The position numbers and the translations under genes are program-made. Below are positions 40,590 to 51,274 of a stretch of DNA of 64,000 nucleotides, piece after piece. This DNA is from Pocillopora verrucosa (lineage: Eukaryota > Cnidaria > Anthozoa > Scleractinia > Pocilloporidae), in the NCBI RefSeq assembly GCF_036669915.1, contig NC_089315.1, forward strand, positions 26,000,932 to 26,064,931, in the 5' to 3' direction. How positions within the stretch are numbered: the stretch's first letter is position 1; every line of letters begins with the position of its first letter. The notes under the pieces were generated by a model, which saw nothing but the letters and a program-made list of their open reading frames with translations, made no database searches and was not told where the DNA came from.

Positions 40590-40808
40590 GGGGTGGAGTG
40601 GAGAGGAGAGAAGAAGGGTGGGAGGGGAAGGGGGGGGTTATGACAGTAGCGGGTAAGCAATAGTTAACTTAAGTTCATCTTTCGTAACTTTCTCTGCGAC
40701 ATGTTTGTCATTTTGGATTCGTTAAATGTAAGGAACCTGGAACGACTTGAAAGAGTAGATCGTACGAAGAAAGAAGGGGCAGGGGGGGAGGGGGAGGGGA
40801 GGGGACGG
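40590..40808. repeat. two G-rich, G-quadruplex-prone tracts
   Basis: Tract 1 (40590-40636) is a purine run, aggggtggagtggagaggag... ending in ggaaggggggggtt. Tract 2 (40770-40808) contains gaaggggcagggggggaggg and ggaggggaggggac. Tract 2 has four or more close G-runs of at least four, as needed for an intramolecular quadruplex. Both lie 435-655 bp upstream of the sulfatase start codon. Confidence 0.75.
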
Positions 40809-40946
40809 GTCAAATAGTTTAGCATTTAGACAAGGAAATTTCTCAGCGCTCAAAATTTCTTTTAAGAGAATGTTTATTTTTCTCCTCGCCATCCTTATTT
40901 TTCTTTACGAGCCGACTTTTTCATGGTGCTTTCCGAAACCTGCGTT

Positions 40947-41095
40947 ATTGTTTAAAATCTAGTACTAGACCAACAGGTGACCGAGAAAATTGCATCGTTG
41001 GTGCTGAGAGCTTCCCTTCATTGTTTAAAATCTAGTACTAGAAACCAACAGGTGCCCGAAAAATTGCATCGTTGGCGCTGAGAGCCTCCCGTCAT
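40947..41095. repeat. 73-bp tandem duplication, two copies
   Basis: Two units start at 40947 and 41020. Each runs attgtttaaaatctagtact, then accaacaggtg, attgcatcgttgg and gctgagagc. They differ by a few substitutions and a small insertion. Confidence 0.9.
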
Positions 41096-42093
41096 TTATA
41101 AAGTATTGTCTACAAAAGCGTCACGCTTTCCACAAATAGTTTACGCTATGAATAATTTAATTTGCAATCTGTTCGGCTATGAACACCACAGTTACAATGA
41201 AACGTCTTAATCCTCTTTTTTACACTAGTACTTCTTCCCATTTTTATGAACACCAGCCTCTCTTAAAATATCCGTGAGATGCAGATTGATCTTAAGGTTA
41301 TTGCATTCTTAGTCAAAAGGTGTTTGCTACAAAACTTTTCCCTTGTGTTTTGAGGAGTATGCGAAAGACTGGAAAATATTACAATAATTTTGACAGTTAC
41401 AATTGCGGATGATTTACGCCCTGAGACATGTAGAACGAAACTTAGTGTTCTTTTTTTTTAATCGAAGGGGTCCTTTTAAGATCCTTTAGGGCTGCTTATC
41501 TTTTACGCGTTCTTTCAGGAGAGCGGAAGCAAGCGTAAGGCGACTTTAGAGTGCTAGTGTCACGCGAGGTCGCGTCCCTCCTCTTGCGTGCTTGCCTCGC
41601 GGGTGCCTCTGCTCCATTGTAAAATGTTAAAATATACCGCTGTTTTGCAAGCCAGGGTCCTTTAAGACTAACTTATGGCTTGAGGTCACTGCAACTCTTT
41701 CCTGCAATTATGTGGTCTCAAGATTTCGGAAGACTGCGAATTGACTAAAATTCACGTTTACGGGAATGACAATCCACCGAGTTCTCTTCCATATAGCATT
41801 CATTGAAAAGTCTTAATGCACAAGTAATCCCTTAATGTACGTTATCAAGAATAACCTTCACAAAAAATGTCATTCTCTCGCGATTCTTCGGGCGAGTGGA
41901 GTGAGCTCAGTGCGAAATTCATGCGCGTGTCAAACGCGAGTTTTGCGCGAGGGATGAGCGGTCTTCATTGCGTGACTCACTCGTCGGGCTTTCCTCGCAC
42001 AAGCCCTGCACTTGCCTCCATCTGCCCGCCCAGAAAACTTAAAGAAATGACGCTTGTTCTATATATTACGTCTAGGCAATGACCAACAAATTT

Positions 42094-45000
42094 TCAGCTC
42101 TCTGGCTTCGGTTGTATGAGTACCACCAGCGAAGAAATGACGATGGTCAGAAGAAACAGAAAAAAAAAGAAATTGTCAATAACGTTTACAACAACATGCC
42201 ATTCTAGTTTGCGCTTATCTTCAGACAAAGCCCGATCTATGAACTTGGAGACTTTTTCCATGCCCGCCACTTTAACCTCCTTCTCTTCCACGTTAACAGT
42301 GTTTTTCACATCCTCTTGCGACTTTATGTTCGTAACGACGATTTTGTCATCGTCGGGGACGATGCGGTTCTCTTTCACGTAACATTCGATTGGTTCATTT
42401 TTTACTTTATTTTTAAGCTGTTTCCTCTTCAGTCTCTTTAAAGAGTTGCTGCACAGAATAGGACCCAGTACCTCGAACAAGATGTACCGTGTCCATCCTG
42501 TGAGTTCCATTTTAGGATGTTGATGCTCTATGTTGAGACTAATGCAGGTGCACAGGAGACCCAGGGAAATCTCGATCATAACTACAGAGAAGTAGGTACT
42601 TATAAGAGGAGTCACCTCTGACGTAGACGGTATGGCTTCAATCACTACGATCATAAAAACAGTCATACCAAGTAGAATGGTGATCATAAGAGATATTCTC
42701 TCGCCCGTTTGAGGCGGAAAGAGGAACGCTGTTGCTGTGAGAAGGGCTAGGACGATGCACGGCATAATCAAGTTGTTCACGTAGAACAAGGTACGCCGCT
42801 TTATTTTTATCTCGAACGTGAGGTCTGGATAAGGTTCCACGCAGCATCCATAATAAACCACGTTCCTCGTCGCGTCCGCTGACAACAGATCCCACTCACC
42901 ATTTAGTGTGAAAGTACTCAAGTCCGCACCAGGTTTTTCTCCGTAGAAATCCAGGTCAAGTTTGAAGCCATTGAAAGTCCATGAGCCGAATTTGAGGTAA
43001 CATGTCTGTATGTCCCAAGGGAAATACTTGACGTTGATTTTGCACGAACTTTTGATGAGATTTGGGGACAACCACGTGGCTGTACCGTCACTGCTGACGA
43101 TGATCTTTGTGTCGAACAGATACTGCTCGCCATGGTCTCCTTCTTCATTGACACTTTGGACAGAAATGCAAGACGCTGTGAGCAATTTCGTTTCCTATAT
43201 AACTAAAGATCCTGTTTGGAAATTGCTCAGATGCATAATGTAATGGAGCGCTTTTGATTTGCGTAGCGTAAATACAACCCAAGGTAAAGCTGTGTAGTAA
43301 TAACCGCCAATCAGCGGTGTCGGGAATACGCTTGTGATCAAGTGGCTACTGGTTTTCCCTTTGATCTGATTGGTTGAAGGGGTGGCGCGAATTTTCTGGA
43401 CCAATCAAAGAGCGTGGCGAAGTAAACCGATGCAAACATGGATGTCTTTGGATACTCAACTAAAATTGCTCTTTAAGGATGAACGAACGGTTCATATTGG
43501 AACCCACCTATCTGATCCTAATATTTTATTTCAAGAATTTTGGGGGCTTTTTCCTTTCCTCTTGCCGTCTTTGACGCGGAGACCCGACAGGGGAGTTTGG
43601 GGAAAACTGTTAAAGGTGGGAAAGCTCTGAATTACAACTCACTTGTTATGCAGAACAATATCGGGTTTCCACACCAAGTTGGGACTTATGTTGATAGAGC
43701 TGAGACCATTGTATTTTGATGCGTTCCAGGACAGCCAAGGATCGTGCCATTGCTGCAAAGAACAGGAACAAAAACAACTGCCTCATTTATACTTTGAGAT
43801 ACTTGTAAAACACTATCAAAAACTACACTTAAGAAGGGTCAAGATAACAGAACTGTTTACATAACGTTAACAATGCTTATTGCGGTAGATATTGTAGAAG
43901 ATTAATCTCCGTGGTTAGAGCGCGCTATACTACAATCGAGCAATTCACATGTGTATTCTTGGGCAAGAGAGTGCCTGTCCGCCTCTCAAGAGGGTATATG
44001 TAAACGTTTTTACTTTACCTGTCTTATCCAAACGTTACTTGTCAAAACTTGATTCTTTTCATCCTAAAGGCCAAAAATCGATATGTCAGTTTAACTCAGG
44101 TACAAACGTGAACACAGAAATACTTTGTTCTTGGTCATCAGATCTCCTTCCTCGATGGGGGCTCGGTGCGCATGGAGCACAGCGCACCGATTTTCAGGAT
44201 ATCTACGGGTAGGCTCCGATAGATTAAGCCGGCATAATTTTGGGCATGATGCTATAGTCACAGAATCGAGCATAGTGCCGGCAAAATGACTAAAAAAACA
44301 TGCACATAAACACGTTCACCTGCATTTCTAGTACTCTATCGATTATGAAAATTGCAGGGTCGTTTTCGGCATATACCTCTCAAATGCCGTATATGTGTAG
44401 CCTGAGAATTGAGTCCAATAAAGTGTTGTCTTTGAAGTGCAGTAAGTCTTTCATCTCTAGTAGGTTTTACCTGTCGGTGGCAGGGAGGAAGATAAGGGGT
44501 TGAAGCGCTCTAAAAATCTCTCGATTGAGTTAATTAATGGAGCATAATGCAATTTTGGCATAACGTTGTATTTTCAGAAAAAGCTCCGAAGCATAATACT
44601 CGAATTTTCGAGCATATTATATCTGACCCTACCTACAGGCATCGATTTTTTATAATATAATTTTTAGATAAAAAAAAACGATTTTTTCGCGGAGCATTAA
44701 AGGCCATTAAAGGACCTGTCATACTGCTTGCTTATCGTTGGCTTCAGCCTAGAAACATCTTCAGTATGTGAAGTCTGTTTTTCTATCTCTCCCATATGAC
44801 GATCGTTAGTTCTACTGGAAACACGTTGTAGTTTTGTACGCGCCTAATTTATTTCATCGACTACACAAACCAAACGATTTAAAAAAGTGAAACGATGCGA
44901 GGCAAAGCCAAGCGGTAAAGGACAATTGTGATTGAAACACGCTGTACCTACACTGGACAAGAACAGACGCAGAAATCGAACCTGAACATAAGAAACAAAG

Positions 45001-48000
45001 AGAGTATGTGAAACGAAACTATTCCCAGAACTTTCAAAGACTTTATCCTTATGTGAGGTAGAGAGTTCAACAGTTGTCCGACTTTACCTCTATTTTATGC
45101 AAATGATACAAGAAAGGCGCATGCCGCACGAGGCACGAGATTCCGATCTCAAAAGCCACGTGTTCGATTACGTAATCCGATAAAATAAAGGTACAAATCG
45201 CGTCCAAAATCCAATTTTCAACAGGGGAGCACGCATTTGAAGACTAATTAACAAAGCTACAAGAACGTGTAAACTACATTAAGTAAAAAAAAGACAATTC
45301 GAAAAAGACGTTTAGTCCTTGCACCAACACAGATGTTATTGCTAGCGCGAAATACGATAGCTCTTATGCTTGAGTGCTTAAAGTTCTGCCTTCGGCAATT
45401 TTTTCCAAATTATATCGTGACTATACCGGCACCCACAGGGGAATTGGTTTACAACAAGCTGTTTATATATATACTCAAGTTACAATTCCACAAAAGAGCT
45501 TTTTCAATTATCAGAAGTTGTTTTGTTTATTTTGTCAAAAGGATGGATTACAAACACAGCAGTTGGTTGCGAAATAATCGAAAAGCGCAGTAACCATGAA
45601 TTTAACACTTGAGAGAAACAAGATGTTATGATGACCTTGATAACATTAACGAAACTGTAAACAAAAAACAAAAAACGAAAAAACATTGTTATCCAAAAAC
45701 ACGAAATAGAATGGAAATAAGGGGCAGCGGAAAGACTCCACATTGTAGATTGTGAGAGAGATGAGATTTTCGTAGGATGAGAGTAAATAGAATGGAATGG
45801 ATCACGGTTTCCGCGGAACAGAGGAACTGAGGCGTAATATTAATTCTAGAAAGTCTTAAAATGAAAAGACTCAAATGATGAAAACGAAAGAGAAAAGCGC
45901 AGCAAATTCAAAACTAAACCCGAACAATCTACAACTTGCCACACTTACCAAACTTTGAAGATTACTGTAGGCTAATCCAAACTTGACTACAACTGGTGTC
46001 GACAGGTTCAAAACTGGTCTTCCTTCCGAATCATAATTTTTAAAGAGAGCCTTTATCAGACTTTGCTCAATTTTTGTTCTGTTTATTTGAGCATGACAAC
46101 CTACAAAGAGAAAGTAAGAACAACTGAGCTTGCGAACAAACCAAAATTAGCTGAAGTGAATGTTTTTTCATTGTTGTTTTAGTAAGTGCAATAAATGCTA
46201 GAGGGAAGAACGTTTTTTTTGCCCAATTTGTCAGTTGATCTAATTAAACGTGGAGTTACTTTATGGTAGAATGCAACATTAAAAGTCCTCTTATGAAAAA
46301 TGTCAATGTGATTTTAAATTTAATCTTTCAAAACAGCTGCAGACACGCAACTTTTTCACGAAAGAAGGGCACAGTTTTTGATAATAGATAGCATTTAACG
46401 GAAGAATACTTGAATAATCAGGAACACGAGGGAAATTCATAGCATAATGGTCGCACAAGCACAGTGATAAAAAAAAAGTTCTAAAAAAGCTATTTTCGGG
46501 GTATATATTTGTCAATCTTCGATCTTTGTCACTGATGAGTGGTAAGTATTTGAATCTTTGGCTCTTCCCTCTTCAAGACTTAGTGCAAGATAACATACTG
46601 AGATAGTTTGAAAAATAAACCTCCGCAATCTTTCTTCAGATTTTGATTCCATTGCCTGAGAAGCAATTCAACATGCTTTCGAGATGATCGATAATTCTGT
46701 GATTCTACACGACTAAAACAAACATCACTTCACGAACCAATCTGTTTTGTAGATTAAAATCTTAGAAAAAACTAATTTTGGAAAGCAATTTATCATAAAT
46801 TGTCAATCTGATCCACCTTCTCTCAGCAGCTGGGGAACTTAATGAGATCTATATCGACAAGAGATATACAATTTGTTTGCATATGATTTCCCCTTTCAGT
46901 TTCTTGTAAACAAATAATTTTTACCCACACACTTATGGGAACTGCTGATTGCTTTACCCCGCAAACTTGTTCTTGCATGAATCATCTCATTCGACACAAA
47001 TTTTCTTCAATTGTTCCGTGTAGTCTACAGCAATTAAAAACGCCTCTCTTATTTTGTCACATTAATTAATATTTAACGTGAGTTGCTGTGTTGAGCGGAT
47101 GGGAGATTTTCCAACAAGTCTTTTCATCAGTGATTTGATTCCATATCTCCATATTGGTCCAATTTACAATTTGTATGAGCAAACAAACCCAGTGTCAATG
47201 AACGGGGTTTTGGAACCAAAAGCAGCTTTGCGTGTGAGTACTCCAAAACGATCACGTCGTTTGCAGAAAACTAGCAATTATTAAGCAAGCACTGAAAACA
47301 AATTACCCCAACAAAAATCGCAGCGGCTTTTATTTCGTTTATGACAAATGCTTTTTCTAAGATCACCTGAAAATTCCAATGAAAAACCCTAACTTATCAT
47401 GCATTTCCGTAATTTCTTTCGAAGATCGCAGAATTTTGAACCCTCATGCGCTTAAAACGATTTGCATCATAAAAGGAAACATTAAACGGCACGAAACTAA
47501 TTTCTTCAGGTTTTGATTTAATTCACAGAAGAAAATAAAAAACATCTACGGGCCAAATACTTTGAAAGATTCTAGTCTCCTAGCAACTCCACGTTGTTTG
47601 CTAATCTGATCGGGAAAGTTCAGATTGCCCCTGACTCTCAAAGGGGCACCGCACGACGATTAAAAACACGGCTAAAATCGTATCCATGCTGTGTAAGTAG
47701 CTGAGAACATAAAAGAAAGTGAAAAAAATTAAGAAAAAATTTGACCACGAGGGTTCGGTGGATTTCGCGAAATAAGACATCATTTGGCTGGGAAAGTCTC
47801 CAGTAATTAGGAAAACGTTCAACACTTGAGCAAGCCGACAGTAACCTACATATTGCGTTTCTATAGTGATTTTTAAAACGAATCTGTTGCATTCACAGAG
47901 GAATCCCAATATTGCAGCTCTTTAACTGAAGAAGGCTGCAAGCTGCTCTATTCACACTAAGTCGAGCTGATCATGAAGAATCGAAGTGAATATCATTAAA

Positions 48001-48877
48001 AAATATCACAACATCACTTAGAGCCAAGTTTAAAGCTGTTTATTCGCATGTAGGATTAACCAAGTCACGGCTCGTTTTAACAAGTTTCTATTTCACTCGG
48101 TAGTTGACGCAAACGAAATTTCTCTTTTGTCGCTTATAAAATTTTTCTTGTTTAGTCGTAGCTAGCCAATCTGTTTTAAGGTTCAGTTCGAGCCGATAGT
48201 TAGACAGGTAACCGTTGCAGTTTACTCTTGAATTTGCGTGATCTCATCCGTAAATATCTGGGTGAACAGAGCCATACTATTCTCTGTTGTTTAGACCCCT
48301 CTGTTGTTCCAAAATTTTGTTCTGAACCTTAGGATTTTGTAACCAAGTATCAAAATATCATGCAAGATTGCGGAAAGTATGCAAATTAGTGACATACTGT
48401 CTGGTGATGTAGCAGAAGGAGAGCCTAGCTCTGTTACATCTTTCGAAAGAATTAGTCACCAAAGAAGCTCAGCTTTGTGTTTCTAAAATAAAAACGCTTT
48501 CTTACATTTACAACTGTGAAGACAAAGGCGAAAGAATGAACAATAAACTAGAAACACGTAAACTGTAATATGGCAAATGAGACAGGTCAAATTCAATGAT
48601 TCCTTGAAACCACATTTTTAAGTTTCTAAACTTTTAGTAAAACTGGATAGAAAACTTAGACTTAGAAGCATTCACTTAATTAGAAATTTGCACTTGCCAT
48701 ACTTAGCATACAAACAAGGAATGTACACAGGTTTTCTATATTTTGTGATGTACTGTACCGAAGCACCTTACTTACGTCTACGATATACTTACTTTGATAC
48801 TTCATTGTCACCAATATTACTATAAACGTGAAAATCGACAGGAAGCAATGTTGAAGTGTTAAACTGTGGGGAAGCAT
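42094..48877 (-). CDS. second nicotinic acetylcholine receptor alpha-like subunit, five coding exons
   Basis: This predicted 483-residue Cys-loop channel subunit is a paralogue of the gene at 15,874-25,798. Exons, in transcript order, are 48877-48793, 46100-45949, 44063-44019, 43752-43643 and 43153-42094. Intron phases (1, 0, 0, 2) and the middle exon sizes (45 and 110 bp) equal those of the first gene. The signal peptide is in residues 1-28 or so. The Cys-loop is C168-C182 with 13 residues between. Vicinal cysteines are C234-C235 in YGCCVEPYPD. M1 to M3 start near 253; M2 starts with GER and keeps the -1' Glu, 9' Leu and 20' Glu, pointing to cation selectivity. M4 is close to the C-terminus. 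Odd points: the loop A tyrosine of the WKPDI-LYN motif is His129, and the Cys-loop has FPW rather than FPF. It may need another subunit for ligand binding, or bind a different ligand. Confidence 0.93.
43909..44012 (+). mobile_element. tRNA-derived SINE-like repeat, copy 2, beside a receptor exon
   Basis: A tRNA-like head (ctccgtggttagagcgcgct) is followed by tgtattcttgggcaagagag, tgcct and cctctcaagagggtatatgt. These match, in order, the copies at 37215 and 57790. It is short and decayed. Its right end lies within about 10 bp of the donor site (44018) of the 45-bp exon 44063-44019 of the second receptor gene. Confidence 0.55.
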
Positions 48878-50433
48878 CGTTTTTTGCGGTCGTTTCTCTG
48901 CGGAACCCCAACTGTTTATGCGTCTGTGGCCAAGAAACGAACGTTCATAAAGTTATTAGTTCATACACGCGATTTGCTGCCTTTAAAAGTCTGAAACAAT
49001 TCTACTTACCTGTCTTCTTTGAGTTTCCTTCGAAACCGTCAGCGATAAAACTATCCGAAGATATCTTCCCTGATAAAATGAGATGTGGTAAGCTGGATGG
49101 CCAATGGTCAACAAAGATTGGTTTTTGATCGATTTCAGCCGGGCTACCAACGTCGCTGTTTAATTAAATAGCGTGCATAAAGCGTTGAGAAGCTCAATCT
49201 GTCTGTTTTTACGCTTGAATTTTTGCCTGATTAAAATTTCATTTAAATCTAAGATTTTCCTTTTCACCTTTATTTACTGTTCGAAAGAGCCTTTCCAACA
49301 TCAATGCGTGTGAAATCTTTCCCACATTCACTTCATCGCCTTATCAAGATGTAAATGAACCGAAGGAAAATAATTTACAGCATTATTAACATCTCAAAAG
49401 ACTGCCTCGGGACTTGTATGATTAAAACTCTCTATAATAAGGAATTTTGGCGCCCAATGGTTTATATTCTTTAAAATTCAAAACAGAATTTCCGAGAACC
49501 GTTCAACAAGCAGTATTTTAAGAAATAAAATTATATACCACAAAAATTCGTACAAACCACGAGATCTATTTAAACCAAATAAACAATACCAGCAATCAAA
49601 ACAAAATTTTTGTTTACAACTCGCTTCGGCTCGATGAATTTAACATAAAAATGGCCTGTGCTGTCTATAACTGCCATCGTTCGCGGCTGTAATTGGACCT
49701 ATGAGAACTCTGCCCACAAAATAGGTTTATTATTGTGTGCAATTCGCCCCAGGAACATCTTTATTAGGAGTTATCGACACTCATTCAAGCTCGAAGGAAA
49801 AAAATCAATGAAAAAACACCTGCAAAAGACCGGATGATTACGAAATATGCTTCAATAGAAGTATATTCTTGTTTTTTTTTTTCTAAGTGAAAACTCAAAC
49901 AATCTCAAGTGATGATTGCTAAACTATTCTCCTAAACCTTGGGAAAAAAGCATTTAATAAAGGCATTTAGAAGGAGTGCGTCAGTTGCTTTGCGAACCTT
50001 AAAACAAATAATGTTGAGAATTTTCATTTTAAAGATAACAATATCAAAATTAGAAAAAAATTTAGATGTTTAAAGTTTAGAAAATTACATTTTAAGATGA
50101 TAAGAATAAAATAATAGGTACTAAGTAGCGAGCAAAAATTTTTATTCTGTTGTGTATTTGACGGCTGCCCCCTTCCACCTAAATACCAAACAACAATCAA
50201 TCAAAGAAATTTTACCCGACCTCCCCCACAACTTGGATCCGCTGGTATTAAAGATAGTGACACTTCAGGGAATTAATAAGAGAAACCGGAGAGAACGAGG
50301 GACGGATCGTCCAGAATTTCACTATGATCCCATGATGGTTGACTCATCCCTCCAAACCCCCTCTCTGCGGCTTTTGTTTGTGTTTTGGATTTGCTTGTTT
50401 GTTGTACTCAACAGAAAACAATTCGGATCACAA

Positions 50434-50462
50434 ATCCTAACCCTTACCCTAACCGTAACCCT
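50434..50462. repeat. short telomere-like repeat patch
   Basis: The phrase cctaacccttaccctaaccg followed by taaccct contains imperfect copies of CCCTAA, the complement of the animal telomere unit TTAGGG. The patch is only about 30 bp and degenerate. Confidence 0.6.
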
Positions 50463-51220
50463 ATACATATAGGTAGACAACTTAACAAACGAGCGTCAAG
50501 GATTTCTCAATTCCCCCTGATCGCAATTTAGCATTTGTCCTTTGAAAGTCATTTTGCAAGCAGATGTTCAGTCACGTCACCAAAAAACTGAAGGGTAAAT
50601 GCAATACGGTTTTTTCTGGGAATTCTTGACGCCTTGTGTCACCAGTGATAAAAGGAGAAGAGGGAATATGATGGACACATATAGTGGAGGTGACAGCTTC
50701 TGTCCTTTCACAATACGATTAGCTCATCAAGAGAAAACCCTCAACTGCTCAGTCATTTTTTTGGATATTCGTTCACCCGGTTGCGACAGCGCGGTAGTTT
50801 CTCAAAAAAAAACGCTTTGCTTCAAATTAGTCGAAAATCATCTATAATTCAGCAACATGATATTTAATTCAAATAACTTCCCGTAAATTCAGGCAACGGA
50901 ACACTTTTGGTTCCCTTTTTTACGATAAAGAGTCACGTCGCAGCTTTTCTCGTCACTTTGTGTTCTTTCATCAACGATGCGAAAACTACGGCAACAATCT
51001 CCGAAGATTTACGAAAGCAAGCCGTAAACTACCCCGAAGTTATGCGAATATTTCCGAGGTATCTTCAAAGGTTTCTGAAGATTTCAGTCTTACTAGTAAA
51101 TGAGCCTTTCAGGCACCAAAAGTGATGCTTGTTATAATTTTTTTTAAAGGAAGGTATATAATACATTATATAAGTATGACGTCAAAATATACCAAACAGT
51201 ATTGAAGTTTCAAGCTTTGT

Positions 51221-51226
51221 TTTATT
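51221..51226 (-). terminator. candidate polyadenylation signal of DAP3
   Basis: AATAAA on the minus strand, about 50 nt after the DAP3 stop codon at 51275. Sequence and spacing suit a short 3' untranslated region. Confidence 0.55.
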
Positions 51227-51274
51227 ATTTACAATTTGCTTTAGCTACTTACGGACAAATGTTCATTTAAATGT

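Larger units (their letters stand above)
40156..42093. other. intergenic region upstream of the sulfatase gene
   Basis: This contains a candidate TATA box at 40228-40242, two strongly G-rich tracts (40590-40636 and 40770-40808), and a 73-bp tandem duplication at 40947-41095. It ends at the stop codon of the second receptor gene, so it also holds that gene's 3' untranslated region. No gene was recognised. Confidence 0.6.
48878..51274. other. intergenic region between the second receptor and DAP3
   Basis: This holds the 5' flank of the receptor gene (its start is at 48877) and the 3' end of DAP3, including its likely polyadenylation signal at 51221-51226 and a short telomere-like patch at 50437-50460. 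Open frames here are at most about 106 codons and unrecognised. Confidence 0.6.

Noticed and set aside
44690..44750. Candidate for the short third exon of the second receptor gene (reads GATAAGCAAGCAGTATGACAG on the minus strand)
   Set aside because: It has an in-frame stop. The exon at 44063-44019 reads DEKNQVLTSNVWIRQ and fits size, phase and homology.
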